From Candidatus Treponema caballi (lineage in GTDB: Bacteria > Spirochaetota > Spirochaetia > Treponematales > Treponemataceae): a DNA stretch of 64,000 bases. The stretch covers positions 1-64,000 of the forward strand of contig JAGHRS010000031.1 in the NCBI GenBank assembly GCA_018066285.1, read 5' to 3'. Shown here one piece after another: positions 37,148 through 46,257 of this stretch. The stretch's first letter is position 1; every line of letters begins with the position of its first letter. Under the pieces are notes generated by a model that was not told where the DNA came from, did not search any database, and saw only the letters and a list, made by a program, of their open reading frames with translations. The translations under genes and the position numbers were made by a program.

Positions 37148-38811
37148 ATTCCACTCCACCCTTCAGGCACTGTTTTTCCTTTTATTCTTTCGAGGAATAC
37201 ATCAGCAGCATCGACTCCGCAAGCCTTGAATTCTGCCTCAGCCTTGCGCCAGTCACCTTCGTAATAAGCATCGAGAGCTTCCTCGTATTTTTTCCATTTT
37301 GCAAGAGTCTCTTCATCCACAGCTTCTTTCTCAAGCGGCAGATAAATCTTCTTTCCAATCTGCTTTCCCTTAACCTGGACGGTATCAATCTCAAAGAAAC
37401 GGTACTTGTCTGAGTACTTCTCAACTTCAGCCTTGACATACTGAGAAATGATGACAGGCAGGTGATAAATACGCGTCAGACCTTCAAGACGGGAAGCTGC
37501 ATTGACGTTGTCACCGATGACGGTATTAGTCATGTGCTCCGCAGAACCGATGTTTCCGTAGAATACGTTTCCGCCGTCAATACCGACGCCGACATCAATA
37601 AGAACAGCCTTGAAAACGCGCTCTTCAGTCTCTGTAAGATTGCGCTCCTTCTCAATCTCAGCCCTGCGTGCAAGCAGTTTCTCGCGGAGTTCTGCCGTAA
37701 CGCGGGTAATCTCCCACGCACACTGGAGTGCGTTCACCGACTTCAGTTCAGGATGATCGAGCGCGCCATAAACTGCAAGAACAGCATCACCAATGATGGA
37801 ACCGATTGTTCCCTGATTCTCATGGATGCGGTGAATGACGCGGTCATAGTGAATGTTCAGCAGGCTGATGATGTCGTTGCCGAGCGTTTCTGTCATGTAC
37901 GTGAATCCGCGGATATCCGAGAAGAGGATGGTAAGGTCGCGCTGCTGGCCTTCCAGCTTGATGATGTGATCGCTGTATGCCTTGTTGACGACGTCCTTTG
38001 AAACGAACTTCTGGAAAATACCGAGCAGGTTGTTGATAGATGAAGAAAGCGCGTTGAACGAAGCACCAAGATAGGTGACATCATCGTTTGGAGCGCCCTC
38101 AAGATTGATAAGCCCCAGTTCCTGTCTGTTCTGCATTTCATGAAGGCTGTCTGACATCTGGCGGATGTACTTCAGGATGTTTCTGAATGAGAACAGTCCG
38201 GCGCCAAGGAAAACGCCGGTCAGACAGATGATGATGATGGTGATGACAAGGAAGACATGACGGGAAGCGGCTTCCATTTCTCTTACAAGGTCAGCACGGA
38301 TAAGATAGAACTGCCAGTCCTCGTGATATTTGTAAACAGCAAGATACTCGCCTTTTTCTGTCTGAAAGCGGAGGCTTCCTTCGAAAACGCCGGCATTCTT
38401 CGCAGCATTCATCTGCTTGATGGCACTTTTATCAGTAAATCCATCGCCAAAGATGTCTGATGTTGAAAAAGTAACCAGACCTGTCGGCTCGACGCCAACG
38501 GCAAGGCTGGCTTCCTGAGTGAAACTGCGACGGGCTGAAGATGAAACTGCATCAAGAGCCTCATCTCTGTTCTGTGAATATTTGTAAATCTCAAACTGAT
38601 TTGTTGCAGCAGTGTACATCTCCTTGAGCTGGTCAACCAGAATCTGGTTAGTCAGTTTGATTGTCTCCTTCTTGTTCAACTGAATGTTGATGAAGTTGGT
38701 CATAAAGTTTGACAGGAGAAGCAGAAGAACGAATACTGCCAGTATTTTTGCAGAAATTGGAATAATCGGTGTCTTACCGACGTACTGCACAAAGCCTTTT
38801 TTTCTAGACAT
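37126..38811 (-). CDS. Adenylate/guanylate cyclase (class III) with two TMs and extracytoplasmic sensor region
   Basis: DLTILFSDIRGFT, GDAVLAVYG, TVIGDNVNAASRLEGL; start moved from 38859 to 38811 (GGTGGGG upstream). Confidence 0.9.
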   Translation of the reverse strand: MSRKKGFVQYVGKTPIIPISAKILAVFVLLLLLSNFMTNFINIQLNKKETIKLTNQILVDQLKEMYTAATNQFEIYKYSQNRDEALDAVSSSARRSFTQEASLAVGVEPTGLVTFSTSDIFGDGFTDKSAIKQMNAAKNAGVFEGSLRFQTEKGEYLAVYKYHEDWQFYLIRADLVREMEAASRHVFLVITIIIICLTGVFLGAGLFSFRNILKYIRQMSDSLHEMQNRQELGLINLEGAPNDDVTYLGASFNALSSSINNLLGIFQKFVSKDVVNKAYSDHIIKLEGQQRDLTILFSDIRGFTYMTETLGNDIISLLNIHYDRVIHRIHENQGTIGSIIGDAVLAVYGALDHPELKSVNALQCAWEITRVTAELREKLLARRAEIEKERNLTETEERVFKAVLIDVGVGIDGGNVFYGNIGSAEHMTNTVIGDNVNAASRLEGLTRIYHLPVIISQYVKAEVEKYSDKYRFFEIDTVQVKGKQIGKKIYLPLEKEAVDEETLAKWKKYEEALDAYYEGDWRKAEAEFKACGVDAADVFLERIKGKTVPEGWSGIWAMTTK

Positions 38812-38879
38812 TTGAAACCCCACCAATTCTAGTTTATTAGCATTGTGCTTTTTACGCAATAGTTATATCCTTTCATTAT

Positions 38880-40496
38880 ATGAATAAAAAAGATAAAAAG
38901 GATTCATCGCTGCTCCGTTCCGGAGTCAGTCTTTCTTTTCTGACCCTGCTTTCCCGCATCATGGGACTTATCAGGGAAATGACAAAAGCAGCCTTTCTCG
39001 GAACAACAGTTCTGGGAGACGCTTTTACTTTTGCCTTCCAGCTTCCAAATCTTTTCCGCCGTCTGTTTGCGGAAAACAGCATATCCGTTGCTTTCATCCC
39101 GACCTTCAAGCAGTATCTTGAGAATGAACAGGGGGATGACATCAGGCAGAAAGAAACGAAGGATTTCGTTGCCGCCACATTCACCCTCGTCACGTTCCTT
39201 ACTACAGTGCTGACCGTCATCTGCATGGTGGCAGCACCGCTCTACATTCCGCTTTTCACCAAGGCCACAGACCCTGAAACCATTTCAGAAATGACATTGC
39301 TGACACGGATCATGTTCCCGTACCTCATCGTTATTTCCGTCGCGGCTTTCTTCCAGGGCATTCTGAACGGCATAAAGATTTTTTCTCCATCCGGATTCAC
39401 GCCGGTTCTGTTCAACCTGATTGTCATTGTTGCAACGTACGTGCTTTCTCCATACACGGCGAATCCTGCACGTGCAATGTCAATCGGCGTTATTGCAGGA
39501 GGAACGGTCCAGGCGCTTTTCCAGCTGCCGTTTGTGCTTAAAAACGGATGGCGGCTGCGTTTCTCAAGCCTGAAAGCCGCATTCACCAATCCCGGAACAC
39601 GGAAGGTCATCTCTCTTATCGGCCCGACCATCATCGGCATGGCGGCGTATCAGCTGAACGACCTTGTTTCCATGAGTCTTGCAGGCCGCGCAGGTGTCGG
39701 CATCCAGTCAAGCTTAAGCTACTCTCTGCGCCTTCAGGAGCTCATCCTCGGCATTTTCGCCGTCTCCATCAGTACGGTAATCCTGCCTGACCTGACCGGC
39801 TATGCCCAGAAAAAGGATTTTGAAAAGTTCAATGACCTGCTCACCACTGCAATCCGCATCATGGTGTTCATCAGCATTCCGGTCACAGCCTTTTCGCTTG
39901 TCTCGGGCGAAAACATCATCCGCCTCGTGTATCAGTCACGCACTTTCACGGATGAGTCTGTCGCACTCACACTTGATGCATTCAGATGGCACATTGCGGG
40001 TCTTGTCTTCATTGCGCTGAACCGCATTCTCGCGCCGGCATTCTACTCCCGCAGCAACACAAAATCACCGACCATTGCCGGGCTTTTCAACTTCGTGACA
40101 AACATGCTGCTGGCGGCAATTCTGGCAACTCCGATGAAAGGTGCCGGTATCGCGCTCGCCCTTTCCGCAGCCAGTGCCGTAAACACCATCATGCTGTTTG
40201 TATTCATGAAAAAAGAGCATTTCAGCGGCGTCGGTTCCCTGGTAAAGACGACAATCCTTTACTCGCTCAAGATGGTCGCCCTTTCCGTTGTTGCCGCAGT
40301 GCCGACGTACCTGATACGGCAGCCGCTGCTTGATGCGTTTGCAGGACACAACCGCATCATCTCACAGGGAGTTCCGCTTCTTTGCATGGGCATTGTCTTT
40401 GCGGCTGTCGGCGTCATTCTGATGTTCGTTACACGCGATCCGCTCATCAGCAAAGGAAAGGCACTGCTTAAGTCACGCACCAGCAAGAGTAAATAG
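38880..40496 (+). CDS. murJ: Lipid II flippase MurJ
   Basis: TLLSRIMGLIREMTKAAFLGTT..DAFTFAFQLPNLFRRLFAENSISVAFIPTF. Confidence 0.95.
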   Translation: MNKKDKKDSSLLRSGVSLSFLTLLSRIMGLIREMTKAAFLGTTVLGDAFTFAFQLPNLFRRLFAENSISVAFIPTFKQYLENEQGDDIRQKETKDFVAATFTLVTFLTTVLTVICMVAAPLYIPLFTKATDPETISEMTLLTRIMFPYLIVISVAAFFQGILNGIKIFSPSGFTPVLFNLIVIVATYVLSPYTANPARAMSIGVIAGGTVQALFQLPFVLKNGWRLRFSSLKAAFTNPGTRKVISLIGPTIIGMAAYQLNDLVSMSLAGRAGVGIQSSLSYSLRLQELILGIFAVSISTVILPDLTGYAQKKDFEKFNDLLTTAIRIMVFISIPVTAFSLVSGENIIRLVYQSRTFTDESVALTLDAFRWHIAGLVFIALNRILAPAFYSRSNTKSPTIAGLFNFVTNMLLAAILATPMKGAGIALALSAASAVNTIMLFVFMKKEHFSGVGSLVKTTILYSLKMVALSVVAAVPTYLIRQPLLDAFAGHNRIISQGVPLLCMGIVFAAVGVILMFVTRDPLISKGKALLKSRTSKSK

Positions 40497-40524
40497 TTTT
40501 CATTAATATACAAGGAGATACGTT

Positions 40525-41655
40525 ATGTACGACATGAAAGAAATATATGAAAAACGCCGGGCAGCAATGATTGCCTGGATGAACGAAAACAATATCAGTG
40601 CTGTAGTCTTCAGGGATTTTGAGGAATGCCGCTCACCAAGCGTACGGTACTTTACCGGACAGCCGACGGATGCAACATTCGTGCTTTCAGCAGACGGCTC
40701 AAACATCCTTATTCCGTGGGATGAGAACATGGCTAAGAAAATGGCTCTCGTAGATACCATCATTCCGTTCACACGCTTTGAGCGCGATCCTGTGCAGGCT
40801 GTCGCAGGCGCCCTTAAGAAACTGAAAGTGCCGCACCACACGCGTGTCGAGATTCCGGGAACGACGACATATCCTGAGTTCCTGCACTACGTGGATGCAC
40901 TTTCAGAGTACGATGTCATCTGCCGCGAGAACGGCGCTGTTGATTACGCGACAAGCCTGCGTGCTGTGAAGGATGAATACGAGATTGCCTGTACCAGAAA
41001 GGCGGCTGCCATTACGGACGCGCTCATCGACAGTCTTGAGGCAGGTGTCAGAAACGGTACGATTACCACAGAAACAGACGCCGCCCTGCTTATTGAAAGA
41101 GAATGCCGCAAAGCCGGCTGTGAAGGCACCGGATTCGATACTCTTGCGGCAGGCCCCGCACGCAGTTTCGGCATTCACTGCTTCCCGCCGTACACAGCAG
41201 GAGCTTTCCCGGCACAGGGGCTTTCAATACTGGACTTCGGCGTCGTTTATCAGGGCTACACCAGTGACGTTACGCTGACATTCGCAAAGGGCCCGCTGAC
41301 TGAAGCCCAGGAAAAGCAGCTTGAACTCGTTCAGAAAGCCTATGACGAGGCTGTTCCGCTTTACGTCAAGGATGTGCCGGTCCGCGCCGCTGCTGTGAAA
41401 GCAGATGAGGTTTTCGCATCAGGAAAGAGGAGCATGCCGCACAGTCTCGGTCACGGAATCGGCCTCGAATGTCACGAGGCTCCGCTTGTAAGGCCGAAGA
41501 CGCCGGCAGAAGAGCTTCTGAAACCAGGCATGATTGTTACCTGTGAACCTGGTCTGTACGACGAAAATATTGGCGGCTGCCGTCTTGAAAACGACATTCT
41601 CGTCACTGAGGATGGAAACGAGGTTCTGACTCACGCACGCATCATCCGCGTTTAA
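40525..41655 (+). CDS. M24 family Xaa-Pro peptidase
   Basis: LDFGVVYQGYTSDVTLTF, HSLGHGIGLECHEAP, MIVTCEPGLY. Confidence 0.92.
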   Translation: MYDMKEIYEKRRAAMIAWMNENNISAVVFRDFEECRSPSVRYFTGQPTDATFVLSADGSNILIPWDENMAKKMALVDTIIPFTRFERDPVQAVAGALKKLKVPHHTRVEIPGTTTYPEFLHYVDALSEYDVICRENGAVDYATSLRAVKDEYEIACTRKAAAITDALIDSLEAGVRNGTITTETDAALLIERECRKAGCEGTGFDTLAAGPARSFGIHCFPPYTAGAFPAQGLSILDFGVVYQGYTSDVTLTFAKGPLTEAQEKQLELVQKAYDEAVPLYVKDVPVRAAAVKADEVFASGKRSMPHSLGHGIGLECHEAPLVRPKTPAEELLKPGMIVTCEPGLYDENIGGCRLENDILVTEDGNEVLTHARIIRV

Positions 41656-44600
41656 CTGTCGAGATGCAGCTTTTTGCGTATCAAGGCCATGGTACGCAGA
41701 AGACCGCTGCCTGTTCTTTCAAAAGCAGGTTTTTCTTCGGGTTCTTCTTCAGGAACGATGACCTCGCCTTCCTTTGTCTTCATACCGCCGGTCTCCCTGA
41801 TTGAGGATGCAGCTGCAAGAAGGCCACTCTTTGCACGGAGCCGTTCAAGAACATATTGCAGTCCGTTTTCTTCAAGCTTATCGAAAAAGGCGACACGCTG
41901 ATCTGTAGAAAAGCCTGGAAGCAGTTTGCGTAATTCGCGGAACATGCCGGCAGAAGAACGGAAATCCTTCTGCAGCGGGCAGCCTATTTCACGCAGGATT
42001 TTCTTCACCAGCGTGATTGTATGCTTCTCAGCTTCCTTGCGCTTGGAGCGGCGGCTCTTATCAGCTTCTACAAACTGATTGTCATCCGAGAAGACGACCT
42101 GCTCAGGGATTTCGACTTCATTATCGTCATCATCGAAAGTAAAGAGGTCATCTTCAGAATCCGGCTCTTCCTTTTCAACAGGAACGTCATCTTCAGGAAG
42201 CTCTTCATCATCCTCCGGCTCCGGTTCTGCAGTCTCTTCAAATACAGGTTCCTCCGGCTCCGGATCCTCAACGGGCTCTATATAGTCGTCAATAGCAATA
42301 TCGTCTGCTTCTTCAGGAACACCGGAACTGTCGTCATCATCTTCATCAGGAACAACAAGCTGCTCGCTTTCGTAATTCCTGCCTTCTGGAAGTTCGCCGC
42401 CTGCTTCTGCACCTTCATCATCTTCATCGAAAAAGAAAAGAGACTCATCGGAAGACGTCTGTGCCGGCGGCGTACCGGCTGAAACACCTGGCGCTTCAGC
42501 GGCAACCTGAGGAGCCGTCTGCTGCGGAGGCATAGCCTGTCCTGCAGGCTGCATCTGTGGCGGCATTGCCTCAGGAGGAACTGGCGGCTGCATCTGCGGA
42601 GGCATTCCTTCAGGCGGAACCGGCGGCTGCATCTGAGGCGGCCACGGCGGTGTCTGTGGAGGAGTCTGTGGCCACGTCGGTGTCTGTGGTGGTGTCTGAG
42701 GCGGCCACTGGGAAGACTGCGGAGGCATCATCCGGGGATCAGGATATTGCGGATACTGAGGATATGGCGGCTGGTAAGGCTGTGGATACGGCGGATAAGC
42801 CTGCTGTGGATACGGCTGTGATGGCAGAACCTGCTGCCACTGAGGAGGCTGACTTTCAGGCCTCTTTGGTCCCATATCCACAATTTCATCACGTTCATAA
42901 CCAGTTCCATCAACATCATACATGCGGGAAGGTTCATCAGGCATTTTCTGGGTAAGCCGTCTTGGAACAAACTCAATAGGCATATCAGGAGGCAGCAGGT
43001 CATCATCGTGATTATCAGCCTTTTCCATCATTGTCTCGAGTCTTTCCGACATTGAAGCAAGATCGATTGAGGATGTGTGGAAAATATCGTCTTCCTCTAT
43101 CTGTTCCTCTGTCTGGGTAGTAACAATTTCTTCAACCTTTACATCAGCTTCCTTAATATCCTCGCCAACGGATATATCAAACGGACCAGAATACTCCGGA
43201 ACTGTTTCCAGAGAACCGACTGTTTCCTCATACACCTTGATGGATTCCTGTATTTTTTCTGCAGTCGTGTTACTGTCATTTCCACTGAGGATATTTGAAA
43301 CAATCGCCATGGAATCAGGCTGCTGAGTAAGCTTATTGCCAAATCTTGATACGGCACTCAATGCTTCTGCATTACCAGGCTGGACACTGAGAACCGACTG
43401 GCAGGTACGAAGCGCTTCCGTGAATTTACCCTGCGCTTCCAGAGAGCGGCTCAGAGCAAGCAGTCCTTCGACATCAGACGGGTTTTTATCAAGATACGCG
43501 GAAAGTGACTGTACCGCTTCATCATATTTACCCATGTTCGTCATCTGCACTGCACAGTTACGGATTGCATCGACATAGCTTGGCTCAAGTTCAGAAATCT
43601 TCTTGAGACAGCCATTTGCCTTTCCATCCTGGCCTGCACGGGTATAGTACTGGGCAAGCAGATCAAGAGCCTTTACGTCATCCGGGTTTTTCCCGCGCAT
43701 TTCCTTTATCTTCTTCTCAGCTTCATCAAGTCTGTTCTGATTGATGAGCAGATGCGTATAGCGGGCTGTCTGTTCCGGCGTTTCAGGATTGACTTCCGCC
43801 ATTTTCTTGAGCAGGGCAATGGCGTCAGAGTTTCTGTTCTGCTTCTCGTAGACCTTCTCAAGCCTGTCGAGGACATTCATGTTATCAGGACTTTTTTCAA
43901 GCACCTGTTTGTAGGTTTCTTCTGCGTTGGCATAATCACCTGTACGCACATACAGACGTCCCTGAGTGACAAGAAGGTTTGTGTTGTCCGGATGAACCTT
44001 GAGACCCTGAGAAAGCAGTTCCTGCGCATCTCCGTACTGTTTTTCGCGGATGCAGAGGGACGCGTATCCGTCGAGGGCCTCGTTCCAGCCCGGCTTTGCA
44101 CGAAGGGCATTCTCAAAGCTTCTGCGTGCCTCGTCCGGCTTATTGAGGGCAACGTAACTGAGCGCTGCATTGTAGTGAAGAACCGGATGGTTCGGATCTT
44201 CGGTCAGGGCGCGGGAATACATCTGCAGCGCCTTTTTATGGTCACCGCGCAGGGATTCAATGAAACCGAGGTGGTTATAGGCAAGAACATCATGCGGGTT
44301 CTGGGAAATGACGGATTTGAAGCATTCTGCAGCGGCATCATAGTTACCCATGAGCTTATAGGTATGACCCATGTTGTACAGGAGATCCAGAGATTCTTTT
44401 CCCGTTTCCTGAGCTTTCTTCAGCACATCGATAGACCGGTCGTACTGTCCGAGACGGCGGAACACAGCGCCAAGATTTACCATGGCATCAAAGTTGCCCC
44501 GGTCAGCACGGAGAACGTTCAGATATGCTTCACAGGCTTTATCGTTCTCCTGAGATTTGTCATAACAGTTAGCAAGCTGAACGAGAGCTGTCGTATTCTC

Positions 44601-44711
44601 AGGCTCTTCCTCAAGAACCTGCTTCAGCAGTTTTGTGGCAAGAGGATAATCGCGGCCAATCTGAGCACTTTGAGCTCTGCTTAATAAACTTTCGATTTTG
44701 GAATTGCTCAT
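41652..44711 (-). CDS. Large TPR protein with Pro/Gln-rich and acidic C-terminal regions
   Basis: N-terminal canonical TPRs (AYNHLGFIESLRGDHKKALQMYSRALTEDPNH), central PPQMQPPVPPE repeats, D/E-rich tract. Confidence 0.88.
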   Translation of the reverse strand: MSNSKIESLLSRAQSAQIGRDYPLATKLLKQVLEEEPENTTALVQLANCYDKSQENDKACEAYLNVLRADRGNFDAMVNLGAVFRRLGQYDRSIDVLKKAQETGKESLDLLYNMGHTYKLMGNYDAAAECFKSVISQNPHDVLAYNHLGFIESLRGDHKKALQMYSRALTEDPNHPVLHYNAALSYVALNKPDEARRSFENALRAKPGWNEALDGYASLCIREKQYGDAQELLSQGLKVHPDNTNLLVTQGRLYVRTGDYANAEETYKQVLEKSPDNMNVLDRLEKVYEKQNRNSDAIALLKKMAEVNPETPEQTARYTHLLINQNRLDEAEKKIKEMRGKNPDDVKALDLLAQYYTRAGQDGKANGCLKKISELEPSYVDAIRNCAVQMTNMGKYDEAVQSLSAYLDKNPSDVEGLLALSRSLEAQGKFTEALRTCQSVLSVQPGNAEALSAVSRFGNKLTQQPDSMAIVSNILSGNDSNTTAEKIQESIKVYEETVGSLETVPEYSGPFDISVGEDIKEADVKVEEIVTTQTEEQIEEDDIFHTSSIDLASMSERLETMMEKADNHDDDLLPPDMPIEFVPRRLTQKMPDEPSRMYDVDGTGYERDEIVDMGPKRPESQPPQWQQVLPSQPYPQQAYPPYPQPYQPPYPQYPQYPDPRMMPPQSSQWPPQTPPQTPTWPQTPPQTPPWPPQMQPPVPPEGMPPQMQPPVPPEAMPPQMQPAGQAMPPQQTAPQVAAEAPGVSAGTPPAQTSSDESLFFFDEDDEGAEAGGELPEGRNYESEQLVVPDEDDDDSSGVPEEADDIAIDDYIEPVEDPEPEEPVFEETAEPEPEDDEELPEDDVPVEKEEPDSEDDLFTFDDDDNEVEIPEQVVFSDDNQFVEADKSRRSKRKEAEKHTITLVKKILREIGCPLQKDFRSSAGMFRELRKLLPGFSTDQRVAFFDKLEENGLQYVLERLRAKSGLLAAASSIRETGGMKTKEGEVIVPEEEPEEKPAFERTGSGLLRTMALIRKKLHLDS

Positions 44712-44729
44712 TTTTTCTCCTGCCTGACA

Positions 44730-46247
44730 TTATCTGCCCGTTGGACGGGCGTAGACTTCACGTGAAAGTGGTCCTGATAAAATCTCTTCACCAATATTAT
44801 AGGATGCAACAGCAAAATAGTAAATTTTTCCGTTGGTCAATCCTGAAATCCTTATAGAATCTGCATTTCCCGTCATTACAGGAGATACTCCCTGGACAGC
44901 TTCCGAGCCGAGATACTCTCCGGGACGCTCTCCGTAATACACCAGATAACCGCCGTTCACCGTTTTGCTGCCAGGTGCGGAAATCCAGCTTATGTCAACG
45001 TAACCGTCACCCGGCTGTGCAAATACCTGGTACGGAGGATCAGGTGGTTCGACGGGCTCGTAGGCAATCTGTATCTCTGTGACTGACGGTGAAACAGAGC
45101 CTGCGCCATCCGGATAAAGACGGGCTGCTATCTGGAAATACCTGTCAGAAAGGCCAGACATGTCCTGTCCCGGAGTAAACTTCTGCCATGCGGGATATGA
45201 TTCCGTCCAGTTCCAGCGGGAACTGTCACTGCGGATGTAGTAATCAATCTGAGTCTGGTCAGGCTGAGTATCTGTTACCAGAATGCGCCTGATTGTTGCA
45301 CCATTTTCTTCCATACTGAAGATGGGAGTCTCAAAGGTTCCGCCTGTCACTTCATACGTATCTGTAACAGAAGGCGTTTCCCTGCTATTCCGGCTTATAT
45401 AGAAATTGTCGAGATACCCGATGTATGACGAACATATATTTATATCTGCCTTGACACCAAGCACCGCGGGATAAATCAATCCGCGTTCTCCACCGGTTGA
45501 AGTTACATAAAGGATGTCTTCAACCCGGTTGTTGACCCGGTACTCAATCATTCCCGTAACATCATCATATGAAAGTTCATGGAAAGACCATGTTTCAGGA
45601 ACAAGAATCGTTTTTCCAGTAACAAGAACATCGTTGTTTTCTTCAGAGACTGTCAGTCTGCTTCCGTCACCTGAATATCGCTCGAAAATATTGCCGAAAT
45701 CCCACTGCAGATGATTGTTCGTAAGCATTACCGTAATCATCTGATACAGGGAGTATTCGTCCAGATTGCGTGATGAAAACCACGAGAAAATCATTTCGCC
45801 GTTTGCCGCCATGAGCGGTTTGAGCCAGAAACTGATGGTAAAGGAACCCGTTTCTCCCTCTGTTCCGAAAAGGGAATTGCTGCCTCCCCTGAGACTGAGA
45901 CCTTCGTTTCCCCAGAAAAGAGCGGAACCGGTACCGCGTTTTGCATCTTTAGTCAGGTCTGCATTGCCGCTCACCATTGTGTAGTTGAAAGCTTCATCAT
46001 AACAGCCGTCATCAAATGTCAGCAGCAGATCGGAAGCGGCATCTGGAGATGGACTTATGTCATCAAGTGTGAGGCATTCATATCCGTAGGTTCCTCTTCC
46101 GGATACGACATTGTTGCGGTTTACGACAGAATTCCATCCGTTCAGGCCACCGAAAGTATATGTTTTTTCTGTTGCAGAAAGGAAAGCTGGTGCAAGCAGA
46201 AGCAGTAGACAAACTGCTGAAAAAAAGGTTATTTGTTTTTTAGTCAT
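44730..46247 (-). CDS. Exported LamG-like / fibronectin type III domain protein
   Basis: Signal peptide MTKKQITFFSAVCLLLLLAPAFLSA; SFTISFWLKPL..., Fn3-like PGDGYVDISWISAPGSKTVNGGYLVYYG..GLTNGKIYYFAVASYN. Confidence 0.7.
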   Translation of the reverse strand: MTKKQITFFSAVCLLLLLAPAFLSATEKTYTFGGLNGWNSVVNRNNVVSGRGTYGYECLTLDDISPSPDAASDLLLTFDDGCYDEAFNYTMVSGNADLTKDAKRGTGSALFWGNEGLSLRGGSNSLFGTEGETGSFTISFWLKPLMAANGEMIFSWFSSRNLDEYSLYQMITVMLTNNHLQWDFGNIFERYSGDGSRLTVSEENNDVLVTGKTILVPETWSFHELSYDDVTGMIEYRVNNRVEDILYVTSTGGERGLIYPAVLGVKADINICSSYIGYLDNFYISRNSRETPSVTDTYEVTGGTFETPIFSMEENGATIRRILVTDTQPDQTQIDYYIRSDSSRWNWTESYPAWQKFTPGQDMSGLSDRYFQIAARLYPDGAGSVSPSVTEIQIAYEPVEPPDPPYQVFAQPGDGYVDISWISAPGSKTVNGGYLVYYGERPGEYLGSEAVQGVSPVMTGNADSIRISGLTNGKIYYFAVASYNIGEEILSGPLSREVYARPTGR

Positions 46248-46257
46248 AGTAATCGCC

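Noticed and set aside
42023-42860. G-rich + strand over Pro-rich region as possible G-quadruplex array
   Set aside because: Mostly GG rather than GGG tracts and fully explained by Pro codons on the minus strand
43752-44684. 310-aa + strand ORF
   Set aside because: Fully antisense to the TPR coding sequence 41652-44711; no RBS or domain; product of codon bias on the opposite strand
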